In this document: piece by piece, positions 7,631 through 16,333 of the stretch | How the letters are laid out: every line of letters begins with the position of its first letter | How positions within the stretch are numbered: position 1 is the first letter of the stretch | Assembly: GCF_000711885.1 (NCBI RefSeq) | Contig: NZ_JONK01000008.1 | Location: 1 to 64,000, forward strand | DNA: 64,000 nucleotides | Reading direction: 5' to 3' | Source: Chromobacterium haemolyticum DSM 19808 | GTDB lineage: Bacteria > Pseudomonadota > Gammaproteobacteria > Burkholderiales > Chromobacteriaceae | The notes under the pieces: generated by a model | Databases searched by the model: none | What the model was told of the DNA's origin: nothing | What the model saw: the letters and a program-made list of their open reading frames with translations, nothing else | Program-made: the position numbers and the translations under genes

Positions 7631-8927
7631 GTCGCGATCCTTGTTCCAGCCGCGCCGCCAGGGATTGCACGATGGCTTGAGAACGCAGCGCCAGCAGGCT
7701 GAAGGAGCCGGCGTCGCCCATGCCGTGAGAGGATTCGCACAGGCCGTTCAGGTACAGCGGCGCGCCGCGGTCGGCCGCGCCTTGCAGCCGCACGCGGTAG
7801 TCCAGCGTGATGTCCACGGTGTCGCGCTCGGCGCACAACTGCGGCGACAGCGTCTCCAGCACGCGCGGCCAGGGCTCGCGCTTGGGGCCGCGGCCCAGGT
7901 CTAGGAAGCCGGTGGCCAGCACCACCAAGTCCACGGTTTCGCTGACCGCGTCGCCGCCCAGGAAGTGGCGCAGCCGCAGGGTGACGCCGTCGGCGCCGGG
8001 TTCGCAGGCCTCGGTTTCCATGCAGGTGAGCAGGGCCAGGCTGTCCTTGTCCTGTAACCGGTTGGCGTATTGTTTGACGTAGAGCTGGTTGAGCACGTCG
8101 ATGTCGGCGGCCGAATAATTGGTGAATACCAGCTCCTGACGCAGCCTGTCCTTGTGTTCCGGGCTGGCGGCGAAGAAGGCGTCGACGAAGGCGGGGAAAT
8201 AGACCTCGTCGGAGAAGGGGCTGGTGTCTTTCTGGCGGTAGCCGAAGTTGCGGGTAACGCCGACCACGCGCGTCAGCGCCGGCTCGGAACTGGCGTGCAG
8301 CAGGATTTCCACCGCGCTCTGGCTGCCGCCTATCACCGCCACCCTGCCGCCGCCTTTGGCTTTCAATTGTTCCAGCGCCGGCAGGTAGTGGTTGAGGTGG
8401 ACCACGCGCGGGTCCGGCGCGCGCTGGAATGGTTCCGGGATGTTGGGGGTGCGGCCTGGCGCCAGCACCACGCTGAGCGCCAGGTACTCGCGGCCGTCGG
8501 CGCACAGCACGCGGTAATGGCTGAGCTCGCCGTCGCTGTCGTTGACCGGCAGGATGTCGATGACTTCGCGCTGGTATTCCACCTGGTGCTGGAAGCAGCC
8601 GGCGACCCAACCGACGTATTGCGCGTACTCCAGCCGCAGCGGGTAGTGCAGCGGCAGGTTCAGGTGCTGATAGAGCCGGTTGTGCTCGTGCAGGAAGTTG
8701 GTGAAGGTGTAGCGGCTGCGCGGGTTGCGCGGAGTGACCAGGTCGCGCAGCGGGTGGTTTTGGATGTCCGAGCCTTCCAGCAGCATGCCCGGCTGCCAGG
8801 CGGCGGAGGGCCGCCGTTCCAGGAAGCGCACGGACAGCTGCGGCGCCAGTTCTTCCAGCGCGATGGCCAGTGCGATGTTGGCGGGGCCGAAGCCGATGCC
8901 GATGATGTCGTGTACGGTGTGCGTCAT
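7611..8927 (-). CDS. lysine/ornithine N-monooxygenase family protein
   Basis: A 438-aa FAD- and NADPH-dependent N-hydroxylase of the IucD/PvdA/RhbE family, which hydroxylates the terminal amine of lysine, ornithine or diaminoalkanes. The FAD motif is GIGFGPAN near residues 10-17, the NADPH motif VIGGSQSAVE near 199-208, and the ATGF motif near 342-345. The length is normal. The adjacent diaminobutyrate-type aminotransferase suggests a short diamine as substrate. No hydroxamate-forming acyltransferase, NRPS or IucA/IucC synthetase is near, so a classical siderophore assignment is not supported. Confidence 0.88.
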   Translation of the reverse strand: MTHTVHDIIGIGFGPANIALAIALEELAPQLSVRFLERRPSAAWQPGMLLEGSDIQNHPLRDLVTPRNPRSRYTFTNFLHEHNRLYQHLNLPLHYPLRLEYAQYVGWVAGCFQHQVEYQREVIDILPVNDSDGELSHYRVLCADGREYLALSVVLAPGRTPNIPEPFQRAPDPRVVHLNHYLPALEQLKAKGGGRVAVIGGSQSAVEILLHASSEPALTRVVGVTRNFGYRQKDTSPFSDEVYFPAFVDAFFAASPEHKDRLRQELVFTNYSAADIDVLNQLYVKQYANRLQDKDSLALLTCMETEACEPGADGVTLRLRHFLGGDAVSETVDLVVLATGFLDLGRGPKREPWPRVLETLSPQLCAERDTVDITLDYRVRLQGAADRGAPLYLNGLCESSHGMGDAGSFSLLALRSQAIVQSLAARLEQGSRHDGIRA

Positions 8928-8942
8928 GCTGTCGCTCCAGGT

Positions 8943-10316
8943 TCAAAAGGCCATGGCGGCCGGTGCGTGCGCGGCGGCCGGGGCGGCGGGCCACAGGCGG
9001 GTCAGCGCGGTTTCAAAACGACGGACGATTTCTTCCGCGTCGTCGGCGCTGATGATCAGCGGCGGCAGCAGCCGCATCACCGCGCCGTGACGGCCGCCGC
9101 TCTCCAGGATCAGGCCGTGTTCCAGACAGGCGCGCTTGAGCGCCTTGGCCAGCAAGCCGTTGGCCGGCGGGTGGCCCAGCGCGTCCGGCGCGCCGTTGGG
9201 GTCTATCAGCTCCACGCCCAGCATCAGGCCGCGGCCGCGCACGTCGCCAATGCAGGAAAAGCGCGTTTGCAGCGCTTGCAGCTTCTGGCGCAGGAGTTGG
9301 CCCACCTCCCGCACTTGCTCCAGCACGCCGGGCTGGCGCAGGTATTCCATCGTGGCCGCGCCGCTGACCAAGGCGATCTGGTTGCCGCGGAAGGTGCCGG
9401 CGTGGGCGCCGGGCGCCCAGCGGTCGTATTTTTGGTGGTAGGCCACCAGGGCTAGCGGGTAACCGCCGCCCACCGCCTTGGACAGGATGATGGCGTCCGG
9501 CACGATGTCGGCCCATTCATGGGCGAACATATCGCCGCTGCGGCCGAAGCCGGTTTGCACCTCGTCCATTACCAGCGGCACGTCGTGGCGCGCGGTGATT
9601 TCGCGCAGGCCGCGCAGCCAGCCGGCGCTGGCCGGGATACAGCCGCCTTCGCCCTGGATGGGTTCCACCAGCAGCATGGCCGGTTTGCCGACGCCGCTTT
9701 CCGGATCGGACAGCAGGTTTTCCAAATAGGCCAGGGACAGCCGCTCGGTCTCGGCGGCGTCTGCGCCGAAGGGGCTGCGGTAGGCGTAGGGAAACGGCAG
9801 GAACTGGATTTCCGCCGGGTAGCCGCTGACCGCCTGTTTCGGCCCCAGATTGCCCATCATGCCCAGCGCGCCCATGGTCATGCCGTGGTAAGCGCCCTGG
9901 AAGGCCAGCACCGGGCGGCGGCCGGTGGCGGTCTTGAACAGCTTGAGCGCGGCTTCCACCGCGTCGGAGCCGGACGGGCCGCAGAACTGCACCTTGGCGT
10001 GTTCGGCGAAGCCGGCGGGCAGCGCCTGATATAGCTGTTCGACAAAGGCGAGCTTGGCCGGGGTGGCGATGTCCAGCGCCTGTTGCAGCTGGCCGGATTG
10101 CAGAAAAGCAGCCACCCGCTGTTGGACGAAGGGATGGTTGTGGCCCAGCGGCAGCGCGCCGGCGCAGGCCAGGCAGTCCAGGTATTCGCGGCCTTCGCTG
10201 TCGTAGACTCGGGCCAGCTCGCCGCGGCTGATCACGCGGTCTATGCCGCGCGCGTAGGTGCGCGCGTTCGATTCGCGCTCGGCCAGCTGGAGGCGGCGGG
10301 GTTCAAATGCATCCAT
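8943..10316 (-). CDS. class III aminotransferase, diaminobutyrate--2-oxoglutarate type
   Basis: A 457-aa PLP-dependent aminotransferase. Family features include GPSGSDAVEAALKLFKTATG near residues 113-132, FQGAYHGMTMG near 138-148, MDEVQTGFGRSG near 250-261, the PLP lysine in ILSKAVGGGYP near 276-286, and TFRGNQIA near 313-320. The closest family by these motifs is L-2,4-diaminobutyrate transaminase (Dat/EctB), which makes diaminobutyrate from aspartate semialdehyde and glutamate. No decarboxylase or ectoine synthase is adjacent, so diaminobutyrate may be used directly. It lies 15 bp before the N-hydroxylase and 13 bp after the Rieske gene. Confidence 0.88.
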   Translation of the reverse strand: MDAFEPRRLQLAERESNARTYARGIDRVISRGELARVYDSEGREYLDCLACAGALPLGHNHPFVQQRVAAFLQSGQLQQALDIATPAKLAFVEQLYQALPAGFAEHAKVQFCGPSGSDAVEAALKLFKTATGRRPVLAFQGAYHGMTMGALGMMGNLGPKQAVSGYPAEIQFLPFPYAYRSPFGADAAETERLSLAYLENLLSDPESGVGKPAMLLVEPIQGEGGCIPASAGWLRGLREITARHDVPLVMDEVQTGFGRSGDMFAHEWADIVPDAIILSKAVGGGYPLALVAYHQKYDRWAPGAHAGTFRGNQIALVSGAATMEYLRQPGVLEQVREVGQLLRQKLQALQTRFSCIGDVRGRGLMLGVELIDPNGAPDALGHPPANGLLAKALKRACLEHGLILESGGRHGAVMRLLPPLIISADDAEEIVRRFETALTRLWPAAPAAAHAPAAMAF

Positions 10317-10329
10317 CGCTTGCTCCCTG

Positions 10330-11376
10330 TCAGTTCAGCAAGGCCGCGGCGCGCGGCTCGGCGTGGTTTGGCGCGTCGGCGCGCAGGCCCAGTTCCTTGA
10401 TCCAGCGCCGGTATTCGATGCCCAGCCGGTCGCTGCGAACGTGCATTTCCTGCTGGATGTCCAGCGGCAGCCGCGCCGGTCGCTGCGATTCCACGATCAG
10501 CCGGTCCTGTTCGAACACCATGTCCTGGCGGTAGAGGATTTTTTCCTCGCTCAAGTCGGCGCCGAAGTTGATGGCCACGATCAGCCAGATCACGCACTCG
10601 GCTTCGTCCACCGGGGTGGCGTTGAGGAAAGTGCAGAAGCGCTCGGTGTCGCCGGTCTTCTTGACGAAGTAGGCGGTGGTGGGGTTGAACACCGAGTAGG
10701 TGTAGCGCGCGGTGACCGGGATGCCGCGGTGGTCGCCGTAGGGTTGGAACACCGATATTTCCGAGGTGTGCAGCCCGTGTTCGTCCTTGAACACCTGGTA
10801 GTCCGGCAGCGGCTCCGGCGCGTCCGGGTCGCCGTTGAGATTGGCGTGGACGAAGGGGAAATGCGAGGCGTCGAGAAAGTTTTCCACCGAGCGCAAAGCG
10901 TTGCCCATATAGCGGTAGGGGCCGGCGAACACTTTACGGAAACTGCCATCCTCCCATTCCGGGAACACCGGCAGCGGCCGCTGCGGCGCGTCCAGGCTGG
11001 CCCAGATCAGACCGTAGCGTTCGGCCGCGTGGTGACGGAAGATCAAGCGCGCCGACGAGGGCGTGGCCTGGTCCGGGTGGGCGGGCACCCGCGTGCACTG
11101 ACCGCCGGCGTCGAAGCGCCAGCCGTGGTATGGGCATTCGATCTCCCCCTTCTTGACGCAACCCAGCGACAGTTTGGCGCCGCGATGGCCGCAATAGTCC
11201 TTCCAGGCGTGGATCTGGCCGGCACCGTCGCGCCACAGCACCAGTTCTTCGCCCAGCAGCCGCACCGCCTTGGGGCGTTCGGCGCCGACTTCTTCGGCGC
11301 GCGCCACCACGTGCCATTGGTTCTTCAAGGCTTGGTAATCCAGACCGGCGCGGTCCCATTTGCCTGCGTACAGCAT
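10330..11376 (-). CDS. Rieske non-heme iron oxygenase, catalytic subunit
   Basis: A 348-aa aromatic-ring-hydroxylating-type oxygenase. The [2Fe-2S] Rieske ligands are visible as CGH near residues 55-57 and CPYHGW near 73-78. The mononuclear iron site is around NFLDASHFPFVH near 153-164. I chose the ATG at 11374-11376, preceded by AAGGAGGC. Family members hydroxylate, demethylate or, in cases such as PrnD, oxidise an amine to a nitro group. No dedicated ferredoxin or reductase gene is in the window, so electrons must come from elsewhere. It is the second gene of the operon, 23 bp after the HpaB-like gene. Confidence 0.88.
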   Translation of the reverse strand: MLYAGKWDRAGLDYQALKNQWHVVARAEEVGAERPKAVRLLGEELVLWRDGAGQIHAWKDYCGHRGAKLSLGCVKKGEIECPYHGWRFDAGGQCTRVPAHPDQATPSSARLIFRHHAAERYGLIWASLDAPQRPLPVFPEWEDGSFRKVFAGPYRYMGNALRSVENFLDASHFPFVHANLNGDPDAPEPLPDYQVFKDEHGLHTSEISVFQPYGDHRGIPVTARYTYSVFNPTTAYFVKKTGDTERFCTFLNATPVDEAECVIWLIVAINFGADLSEEKILYRQDMVFEQDRLIVESQRPARLPLDIQQEMHVRSDRLGIEYRRWIKELGLRADAPNHAEPRAAALLN

Positions 11377-11399
11377 GCTTGCCTCCTTTCCGGTCCGGT

Positions 11400-12926
11400 T
11401 CAAACGCGGTCGCGGCAAGCGCCGTCGAACTGCCAGCCCGGACGCGCCCAGCCGTCCGGCGTGTAGTCGGCCATGCAGTCGTCCACCAAGGCGCGGCATT
11501 GCTCCAGCACGCCGCTGCTCTCGCAGTGGCGCAGCATGTCCAGCCGCACTTGCTCGTTGTTGCCGGCGTAATTGTGCTCGTACAACTCGTGGCGTCCGCC
11601 GAACTCGCTGCCCAGCGCGTCCCACAGCAGCTTGATCAGCTTGAGACGATCCACCGCCTCCTGATCCGTGCCCTGGAAGTAGCAGCCGATCAGCTCCTTG
11701 AGCTCCGGGTTGGCCAGGTCCAGCCAGCTGGACACCTGCATGATGGGCGAGCCGCCGAGTATGGTGTTGAACACCGGTTTGAGCTGGGACATCATCTGGG
11801 TGCCGAAATAGCGCACCGTGGAGGCGGCTTCCAGCCGCGGCACCACCGAGCCGTCGCGGCGCGGTTCCGGGTTGTGGCACAGCGATTCGGTCAGCGACCA
11901 CATCAGGTTGCGCAGCGCCACGATGTCCGCCAACCGGGTACGCACGCCGCGGAAGCCGTCACTGCCGTTGGACTCCAGCACCTTGGCCAGCAGGCCGCAG
12001 ATGAAGTCCATCTTCACCGCCAGCCGGGTGCCGGATTGCAGCGGGTAGCGGTTGAGGAAGCCGGAGGCGGAATAGAAGCTGCGCGCGCGCTCGATGTCGC
12101 GGTAGATCAGCACGTTTTCCCAGGGCACGAACACGCCGTCGAAGATCAGCACCGAGTCGTTTTCGTCGAAGCGGCTGGACAGCGGATTGTCGAATGGGCT
12201 GAGCGCCGAGGCCTCGTAGGAGCGGCGGCAGATGATTTTGAGGTTGGGCGCGTTCATCGGCAGGATGAAGCACAGCGCGAAGTCCTCCTCGCCGCCTGGC
12301 TGGTATTGAGCGGCGCTGTTCTGGGCGACGAAGGTGGCGTTGGAGATGGCGGCGCTGGTGGCCACCATCTTGGCGCCGCGCACGATGATGCCGGCGTCGG
12401 TTTCCTTCTCCACGTGCAGGTAAAGATCGCGCATCTCCGAGGCGGCGCGGGCGCGGCCCGCCGGCGGGTTCACCAGCACATGGTTGAGGAACAGCACCTT
12501 GCGCGCGCTCTGGCGATACCAGTTCAGCGCGTTGTCGTGGAAGGGCGCGTACAGATGGGGGTCGGATTTCAGCGTGGCGGTGAAACCGGCCTTGTAGTCC
12601 GGGGTGCGGCCCATGAAGCCATAAGTCAGCCGCGACCAGTGGGCAATGGCGTCGCGAGCCTTGAGCAAGTCCTCACAGGAGCGGCTGGGCATGAAATAGC
12701 GGTGGGTGCGATAGCCCTCCGGGTCGATGTCGGTCATCAACTCCTGGCTGTCCGGGTGGTGCAGCGCCTCGTACAGCCGCGACATCGAGTAGGCGCTGTT
12801 GCGGAAAGCCGGGTGCCGGCTGACGTCCGCCACCTTCTGGCCGTAGATGTAAACTTCGCGGCCGTCGTTGAGGCTGGCCAGATACTCTTCCGGCGTCATC
12901 ATTTCGTTCAATGCAGCATGATTCAC
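11400..12926 (-). CDS. HpaB/PvcC-type FADH2-dependent monooxygenase
   Basis: A 508-aa protein of the 4-hydroxyphenylacetate 3-hydroxylase oxygenase family (acyl-CoA-dehydrogenase-like fold), which uses free FADH2 from a partner reductase to hydroxylate phenols or related compounds. Typical segments are MTPEEYLASLNDGREVYIYG near the N-terminus and ETDAGIIVRGAKMVATSAAI in the middle. The start is GTG with AGGAG 6-7 bp upstream. It is the first gene of the operon. The only reductase remnant of the HpaC type nearby is the broken gene at 4060-4254, so the reductant now has to come from another locus or the FMN protein at 5700-6332. Confidence 0.88.
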   Translation of the reverse strand: MNHAALNEMMTPEEYLASLNDGREVYIYGQKVADVSRHPAFRNSAYSMSRLYEALHHPDSQELMTDIDPEGYRTHRYFMPSRSCEDLLKARDAIAHWSRLTYGFMGRTPDYKAGFTATLKSDPHLYAPFHDNALNWYRQSARKVLFLNHVLVNPPAGRARAASEMRDLYLHVEKETDAGIIVRGAKMVATSAAISNATFVAQNSAAQYQPGGEEDFALCFILPMNAPNLKIICRRSYEASALSPFDNPLSSRFDENDSVLIFDGVFVPWENVLIYRDIERARSFYSASGFLNRYPLQSGTRLAVKMDFICGLLAKVLESNGSDGFRGVRTRLADIVALRNLMWSLTESLCHNPEPRRDGSVVPRLEAASTVRYFGTQMMSQLKPVFNTILGGSPIMQVSSWLDLANPELKELIGCYFQGTDQEAVDRLKLIKLLWDALGSEFGGRHELYEHNYAGNNEQVRLDMLRHCESSGVLEQCRALVDDCMADYTPDGWARPGWQFDGACRDRV

Positions 12927-13084
12927 TTGGCACTCCTCATCATTGTAAGAGCAGCAAACACACTCCCGGACTGCGGGCGACAGCGGGCCCTCCCGTCAGG
13001 GATGAGAGAATCGGCGCCATGAGCGCGGCCGCGCGTGGTCGCGACCGGGGGATGGCTACAGCGGTATTGCGTAGTGGGGGCCGC
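12927..13084. promoter_or_regulatory. presumed promoter region of the oxygenase operon
   Basis: This gap lies between repeat A4 and the GTG start of the HpaB-like gene; with A4 it makes a 300-bp stretch without a gene. It should carry the promoter of the long minus-strand operon. A TACAAT at 12942-12947 is too close to the start codon to be its -10 box. No clear operator was found. Confidence 0.4.
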
Positions 13085-13229
13085 TCAGCATCTGTTTACG
13101 ATCGCTGCGCATTGGCGATACGGCGTTGAAAACCCCTTCGAAATGCTTGTGTACCATCTGTACATTCCGCTTTCTCAGCGGTTTTCACCTGATCTCGCCT
13201 TGGCTTGCGAGAGCGTAAACACATTTTCA
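13085..13229 (+). repeat. family A repeat, copy A4 (near full length)
   Basis: Flanked by TCA at 13085-13087 and TCA at 13227-13229. The left end is GCATCTGTTTACGATCGCTG and the right end GCGAGAGCGTAAACACATTT, with the shared core between them. The right TCA is the reverse complement of the TGA stop of the TauE/SafE gene. Confidence 0.85.
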
Positions 13230-13976
13230 GTGGCTGAAGTAACGGCCTAGCAGGACGATGCCGGAAAACAGGACGACGGTATTGATCACCCGGATGAATT
13301 GTTCACGTGTCAGCCGCAGGGTGATGTGGCGGCCGGCGAACACCCCGCACAGCATGGCCGGCGCCAGAATCAGCGCCAGCAGCAGCAGGGAGGCATCCAT
13401 ATAGACGCCGGCCAGCGCGAACAGCACGACCCGGGTCAGGGTGCTCAGGCCGATCAGCGTGGTTTGGGTGATGCGCAAGTGTTCTTTTTGTTCGATGCGG
13501 CCGGATAGGTAAATGGCGTAGATGAAGCCGCCGCTGCCGAACAGCGCGCTGAACACGCCGCCCACCAAGCCGAAGGGGACCGCCGCGCGTGGCTGGAATT
13601 GCCGCTTGGGACTGAGGCCGCTGAGCGAATAAAGAGAATAAGCCACCACAAACACGCCCAAAGCCAGCAGCAGCGCGTCCGGCCGTGTTTTCAGCAAGAT
13701 GGCGGCGCCGATCAGGCTGCCGGCCACCATGAGCGGAATCAGGCGTTTCAGTTCGCCCAGGTCCGCCTTGCGGCCGTCGCGCAGGATATTGCTGAAGGCG
13801 GCGAACATGTCCATCAGCGCCAGCAACGGCACGATCTTGGATACCGGGATGAAAATGGCCAGCACCGGGCTGGCGACCAGGGCGGTGCCAAAACCGGCCA
13901 CGCCGAAAATCACGTAAGCAATGGTGACCGCCGCAAAGATGGCGCTCAGGTCTTGCCATGGCAAATCCAGCAACAT
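13227..13976 (-). CDS. TauE/SafE-family membrane permease
   Basis: A 249-aa polytopic inner-membrane protein of the sulfite exporter TauE/SafE family (about eight hydrophobic segments), which exports or imports small anions such as sulfite, sulfoacetate and related compounds. The N-terminal family segment AYVIFGVAGFGTALVASPVL lies near residues 20-39 and GLVGGVFSALFGSGGFIYAI in the middle. I chose the ATG of MLLDLPWQD because GGAG lies about 9 bp before it. The gene ends exactly at repeat A4, upstream of and co-directional with the oxygenase operon, so a role in exporting or importing its compound is possible but unproven. Confidence 0.85.
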   Translation of the reverse strand: MLLDLPWQDLSAIFAAVTIAYVIFGVAGFGTALVASPVLAIFIPVSKIVPLLALMDMFAAFSNILRDGRKADLGELKRLIPLMVAGSLIGAAILLKTRPDALLLALGVFVVAYSLYSLSGLSPKRQFQPRAAVPFGLVGGVFSALFGSGGFIYAIYLSGRIEQKEHLRITQTTLIGLSTLTRVVLFALAGVYMDASLLLLALILAPAMLCGVFAGRHITLRLTREQFIRVINTVVLFSGIVLLGRYFSH

Positions 13977-14278
13977 AGGGGTTTCTCCTGGCCCGCCGGT
14001 CACGCGCACCCATGGGGGGTGAACCGACGGCTCCTGCTATTTCTCCGACGGCTATTTTGTATTGGATCAGCCGTTCTCAAGTGTTTGCATCCTACTGATT
14101 TGCCATGATGTATGTCAAATGGGAATGTTTGTTGTTGTAGTATTTGAATTGCATTTAATGATTAATATATTTGTAGAAAAAGTTTTACGCGCGACAACGG
14201 CGCTAGTCGGCGAGCCGGACTCGCCGCGACGGGGAGAGTCCGCTATCATCCGCGGCGGATGAAAGGCGAGGAAGCAAG
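13977..14278. other. divergent intergenic region, AT-rich
   Basis: About 300 bp between the divergent TauE/SafE and FKBP genes. The middle (14080-14190) is unusually AT-rich for this window and likely holds both promoters. I see no gene or clear operator. Confidence 0.5.
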
Positions 14279-14620
14279 ATGAGCGATGAACTGCAAATCA
14301 CCGATTTGGTGGAAGGCGCAGGCAAGGAGGTGGTCAAGGGCGCCTTGATCACCACGCAGTACACCGGTTGGCTGGAAGACGGCACCGAGTTCGATTCGTC
14401 CCACGCGAAAGGAAGGCCGTTCCAGTGCGTGATCGGCACGGGCCGCGTGATCAAAGGCTGGGACCAAGGGTTGATGGGCATGAAGGTGGGCGGCAAGCGC
14501 CGGCTGTACGTGCCGGCGCGCCTGGCTTACGGCGAGCGTCAGATCGGCGCTCACATCAAGCCCAATTCCAATCTCTTGTTCGAGATCGAGCTGCTGGAAG
14601 TGCTGACCCGCGATGATTGA
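14279..14620 (+). CDS. FKBP-type peptidyl-prolyl cis-trans isomerase
   Basis: A 113-aa single-domain FKBP that catalyses proline isomerisation in the cytoplasm (no signal peptide). Typical segments are YTGWLEDGTEFDSSHAKGRP near residues 28-47, VIKGWDQGLMGMKVGGKR near 56-73 and LAYGER near 81-86. The length matches small bacterial FKBPs. It is monocistronic, with a perfect hairpin downstream shared with the convergent pyrC gene. Confidence 0.95.
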   Translation: MSDELQITDLVEGAGKEVVKGALITTQYTGWLEDGTEFDSSHAKGRPFQCVIGTGRVIKGWDQGLMGMKVGGKRRLYVPARLAYGERQIGAHIKPNSNLLFEIELLEVLTRDD

Positions 14621-14625
14621 GGCGG

Positions 14626-14672
14626 CATGGCGAACAACACACCGGCGCTGGGGCCAGGTGTTGTTCGCCATG
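14626..14672. terminator. long hairpin between convergent genes
   Basis: CATGGCGAACAACAC at 14626-14640 and its exact reverse complement at 14658-14672 form a 15-bp stem with a 17-nt loop. There is no long T run, but its place between the FKBP stop and the pyrC stop fits a bidirectional terminator. Confidence 0.6.
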
Positions 14673-14676
14673 GTTC

Positions 14677-15714
14677 TTAGTCCAGCAGTTTCCAGGCCAT
14701 GCTTTCCCCGGCGCGCAGCGGCACCAGCGCGTCGCCGTCGTAAGGCAACGTGTCCGGCACCGTCCATGCTTGCTTGGCCAGGGTCACGCGCTCTTTGTTG
14801 GCCGGCAGACGGTAGAAGGCCGGGCCGTTGAGGCTGGCGAAGGCTTCCAGCTTGTCCAGCGCGCCCGCTGCTTCGAAGGCCTCGGCGTACAGCTCGATGG
14901 CGGCGTTGGCGGTGTACATGCCGGCGCAGCCGCAGCTGCTCTCCTTGGCGTGGCGCGCGTGCGGCGCGCTGTCGGTGCCGAGGAAGAACTTGGCGGAGCC
15001 GCTGGTGGCGGCCTTGAGCAGCGCCTGGCGGTGCAGCTCGCGCTTGAGTACCGGCAGGCAATAATGATGCGGGCGGATGCCGCCGACGAACAGCGCATTG
15101 CGGTTCATCAGCAGGTGGTGGGCGGTGATGGTGGCGGCGACGTTGTCCGGCGCGGCGGCCACGTATTCGGCGGCGTCGCGGGTGGTGATGTGCTCGAACA
15201 CCACGCGCAGCGAGGGCAGTTTGGCCAGCAAGGGTTGGAACACCTGCTCGATGAAGGCCGCCTCGCGGTCGAACACGTCGATGGCCGGGTCGGTGACTTC
15301 GCCGTGAACCAGCAGCGGCAGGCCGGTTTCGGCCATGGTTTCCAGCGCCGGCATGGCTTTGTTGACGTCGGACACGCCGAAGTCCGAATTCGTGGTGGCG
15401 CCGGCCGGGTAGAGCTTGACTGCGTGGACGAAGCCGCTGGCCTTGGCCTTGCGGATTTCCGCCGGCGAGGTGTTGTCGGTCAGGTACAGCGTCATCAGCG
15501 GCTCGAAGCGGCTGCCGGCCGGGCGCGCGGCCAGGATGCGCTCGCGGTAGGCGGCCGCGGCGTCCACGGTGGTCACCGGCGGCTTGAGATTGGGCATGAT
15601 GATGGCGCGGCCCATCTGGCGACAGGTGTCGGGTAATACGGCGGCCAGCGCCGCGCCGTCGCGCAGGTGAAGATGCCAGTCATCGGGGCGGATCAGGGTC
15701 AGGGTTTGCGTCAT
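14677..15714 (-). CDS. pyrC: dihydroorotase
   Basis: A 345-aa class II dihydroorotase, the third step of pyrimidine biosynthesis (carbamoyl aspartate to dihydroorotate), cytoplasmic. The metal-binding [10 protein letters not shown] appears near residues 11-20. Other family segments include [10 protein letters not shown] near 39-48, LLVHGEVTD near 134-142, [10 protein letters not shown] near 173-182 and [10 protein letters not shown] near 243-252. The length matches the E. coli type. Single gene. Confidence 0.97.
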   Translation of the reverse strand: MTQTLTLIRPDDWHLHLRDGAALAAVLPDTCRQMGRAIIMPNLKPPVTTVDAAAAYRERILAARPAGSRFEPLMTLYLTDNTSPAEIRKAKASGFVHAVKLYPAGATTNSDFGVSDVNKAMPALETMAETGLPLLVHGEVTDPAIDVFDREAAFIEQVFQPLLAKLPSLRVVFEHITTRDAAEYVAAAPDNVAATITAHHLLMNRNALFVGGIRPHHYCLPVLKRELHRQALLKAATSGSAKFFLGTDSAPHARHAKESSCGCAGMYTANAAIELYAEAFEAAGALDKLEAFASLNGPAFYRLPANKERVTLAKQAWTVPDTLPYDGDALVPLRAGESMAWKLLD

Positions 15715-15755
15715 GGTCTTGCCTGCGGGTAGCGATGTAAAAGGCGGCGGCCAAA

Positions 15756-15903
15756 AAGAACCGGTTTACAAGCTGCTGCGTGTCGTGAAACGAGGCATGG
15801 TGAGCAGGTCTTCAGAATGCTCATGTACCGTGTGTACATTCCGCTTCTTCAGCCGCTTGCGCGCTGTCTCGCCTTTGCTTGCGAGCTTGTAAACAGGCTC
15901 TGA
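15756..15903 (+). repeat. family A repeat, copy A5
   Basis: The left end AGAACCGGTTTACAAGCTGC and right end GCGAGCTTGTAAACAGGCTC are inverted repeats, and the shared core includes AATGCTCATGTACC and TACATTCCGCTTC. The right TGA at 15901-15903 lies 10 bp beyond the tusA stop. The left flank no longer shows a matching TNA. Confidence 0.8.
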
Positions 15904-15913
15904 GCCATCGGGG

Positions 15914-16144
15914 TTATTTCCGTTTCAGCACCATGCGGAATTTGCCTTCCGCCGTGGTGTCCGAGGTTAACAGCGCGTTGCCGGTCTGACGGCAGAAGGC
16001 TTCGAAGTCCTTGGGCGCGCCGGGGTCCGTGGCGATCACCTCCAGCACCGCGCCGCTGTCCATTTCCGCCAGCGCCTTCTTGGCGCGCAGGATGGGCAGC
16101 GGGCAGTTGAGGCCGGAGAGGTCTATGGTTTTGTCGAAATTCAT
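15914..16144 (-). CDS. tusA: sulfurtransferase TusA family protein
   Basis: A 76-aa SirA/TusA protein that relays persulfide sulfur, for example to tRNA thiolation. The active-site motif CPLP (LSGLNCPLPILRAKKAL) sits near residues 15-18. Length is normal. It could also be one of the TusA-like paralogues used in other sulfur pathways; the context does not decide. It is flanked by repeat A5 and by the divergent NRDE gene. Confidence 0.9.
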   Translation of the reverse strand: MNFDKTIDLSGLNCPLPILRAKKALAEMDSGAVLEVIATDPGAPKDFEAFCRQTGNALLTSDTTAEGKFRMVLKRK

Positions 16145-16333
16145 GGTCCGGCTTCCTCAGCCTTATCAGTTACAATGGAGAGAAGCCCGGCCGCTTGAAA
16201 TCCGTTCGAGGCCGCATCGCCAACGCGCGGCGGACATTGAGCGGAATACAGGCCTGGTCGGAACTGTCCGCGGCTGCTCCCTAAACCCTAAGTTTACGCG
16301 AGTCGCCAAGCCATCCTCAAATCGGTCTTCATC

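Noticed and set aside
7627-8994. A 455-codon minus frame overlapping the N-hydroxylase gene
   Set aside because: It is the out-of-frame shadow of 7611-8927, with Arg/Pro/Ala-rich low-complexity sequence and no domain.
7611-10316. Hydroxamate siderophore biosynthesis
   Set aside because: The N-hydroxylase and aminotransferase would fit, but no acyltransferase, NIS synthetase, NRPS, siderophore receptor or Fur box was seen in the neighbourhood.
12942-12947. TACAAT as the -10 box of the oxygenase operon
   Set aside because: A transcript starting from it would begin inside or next to the ribosome-binding site, and no -35 box fits.
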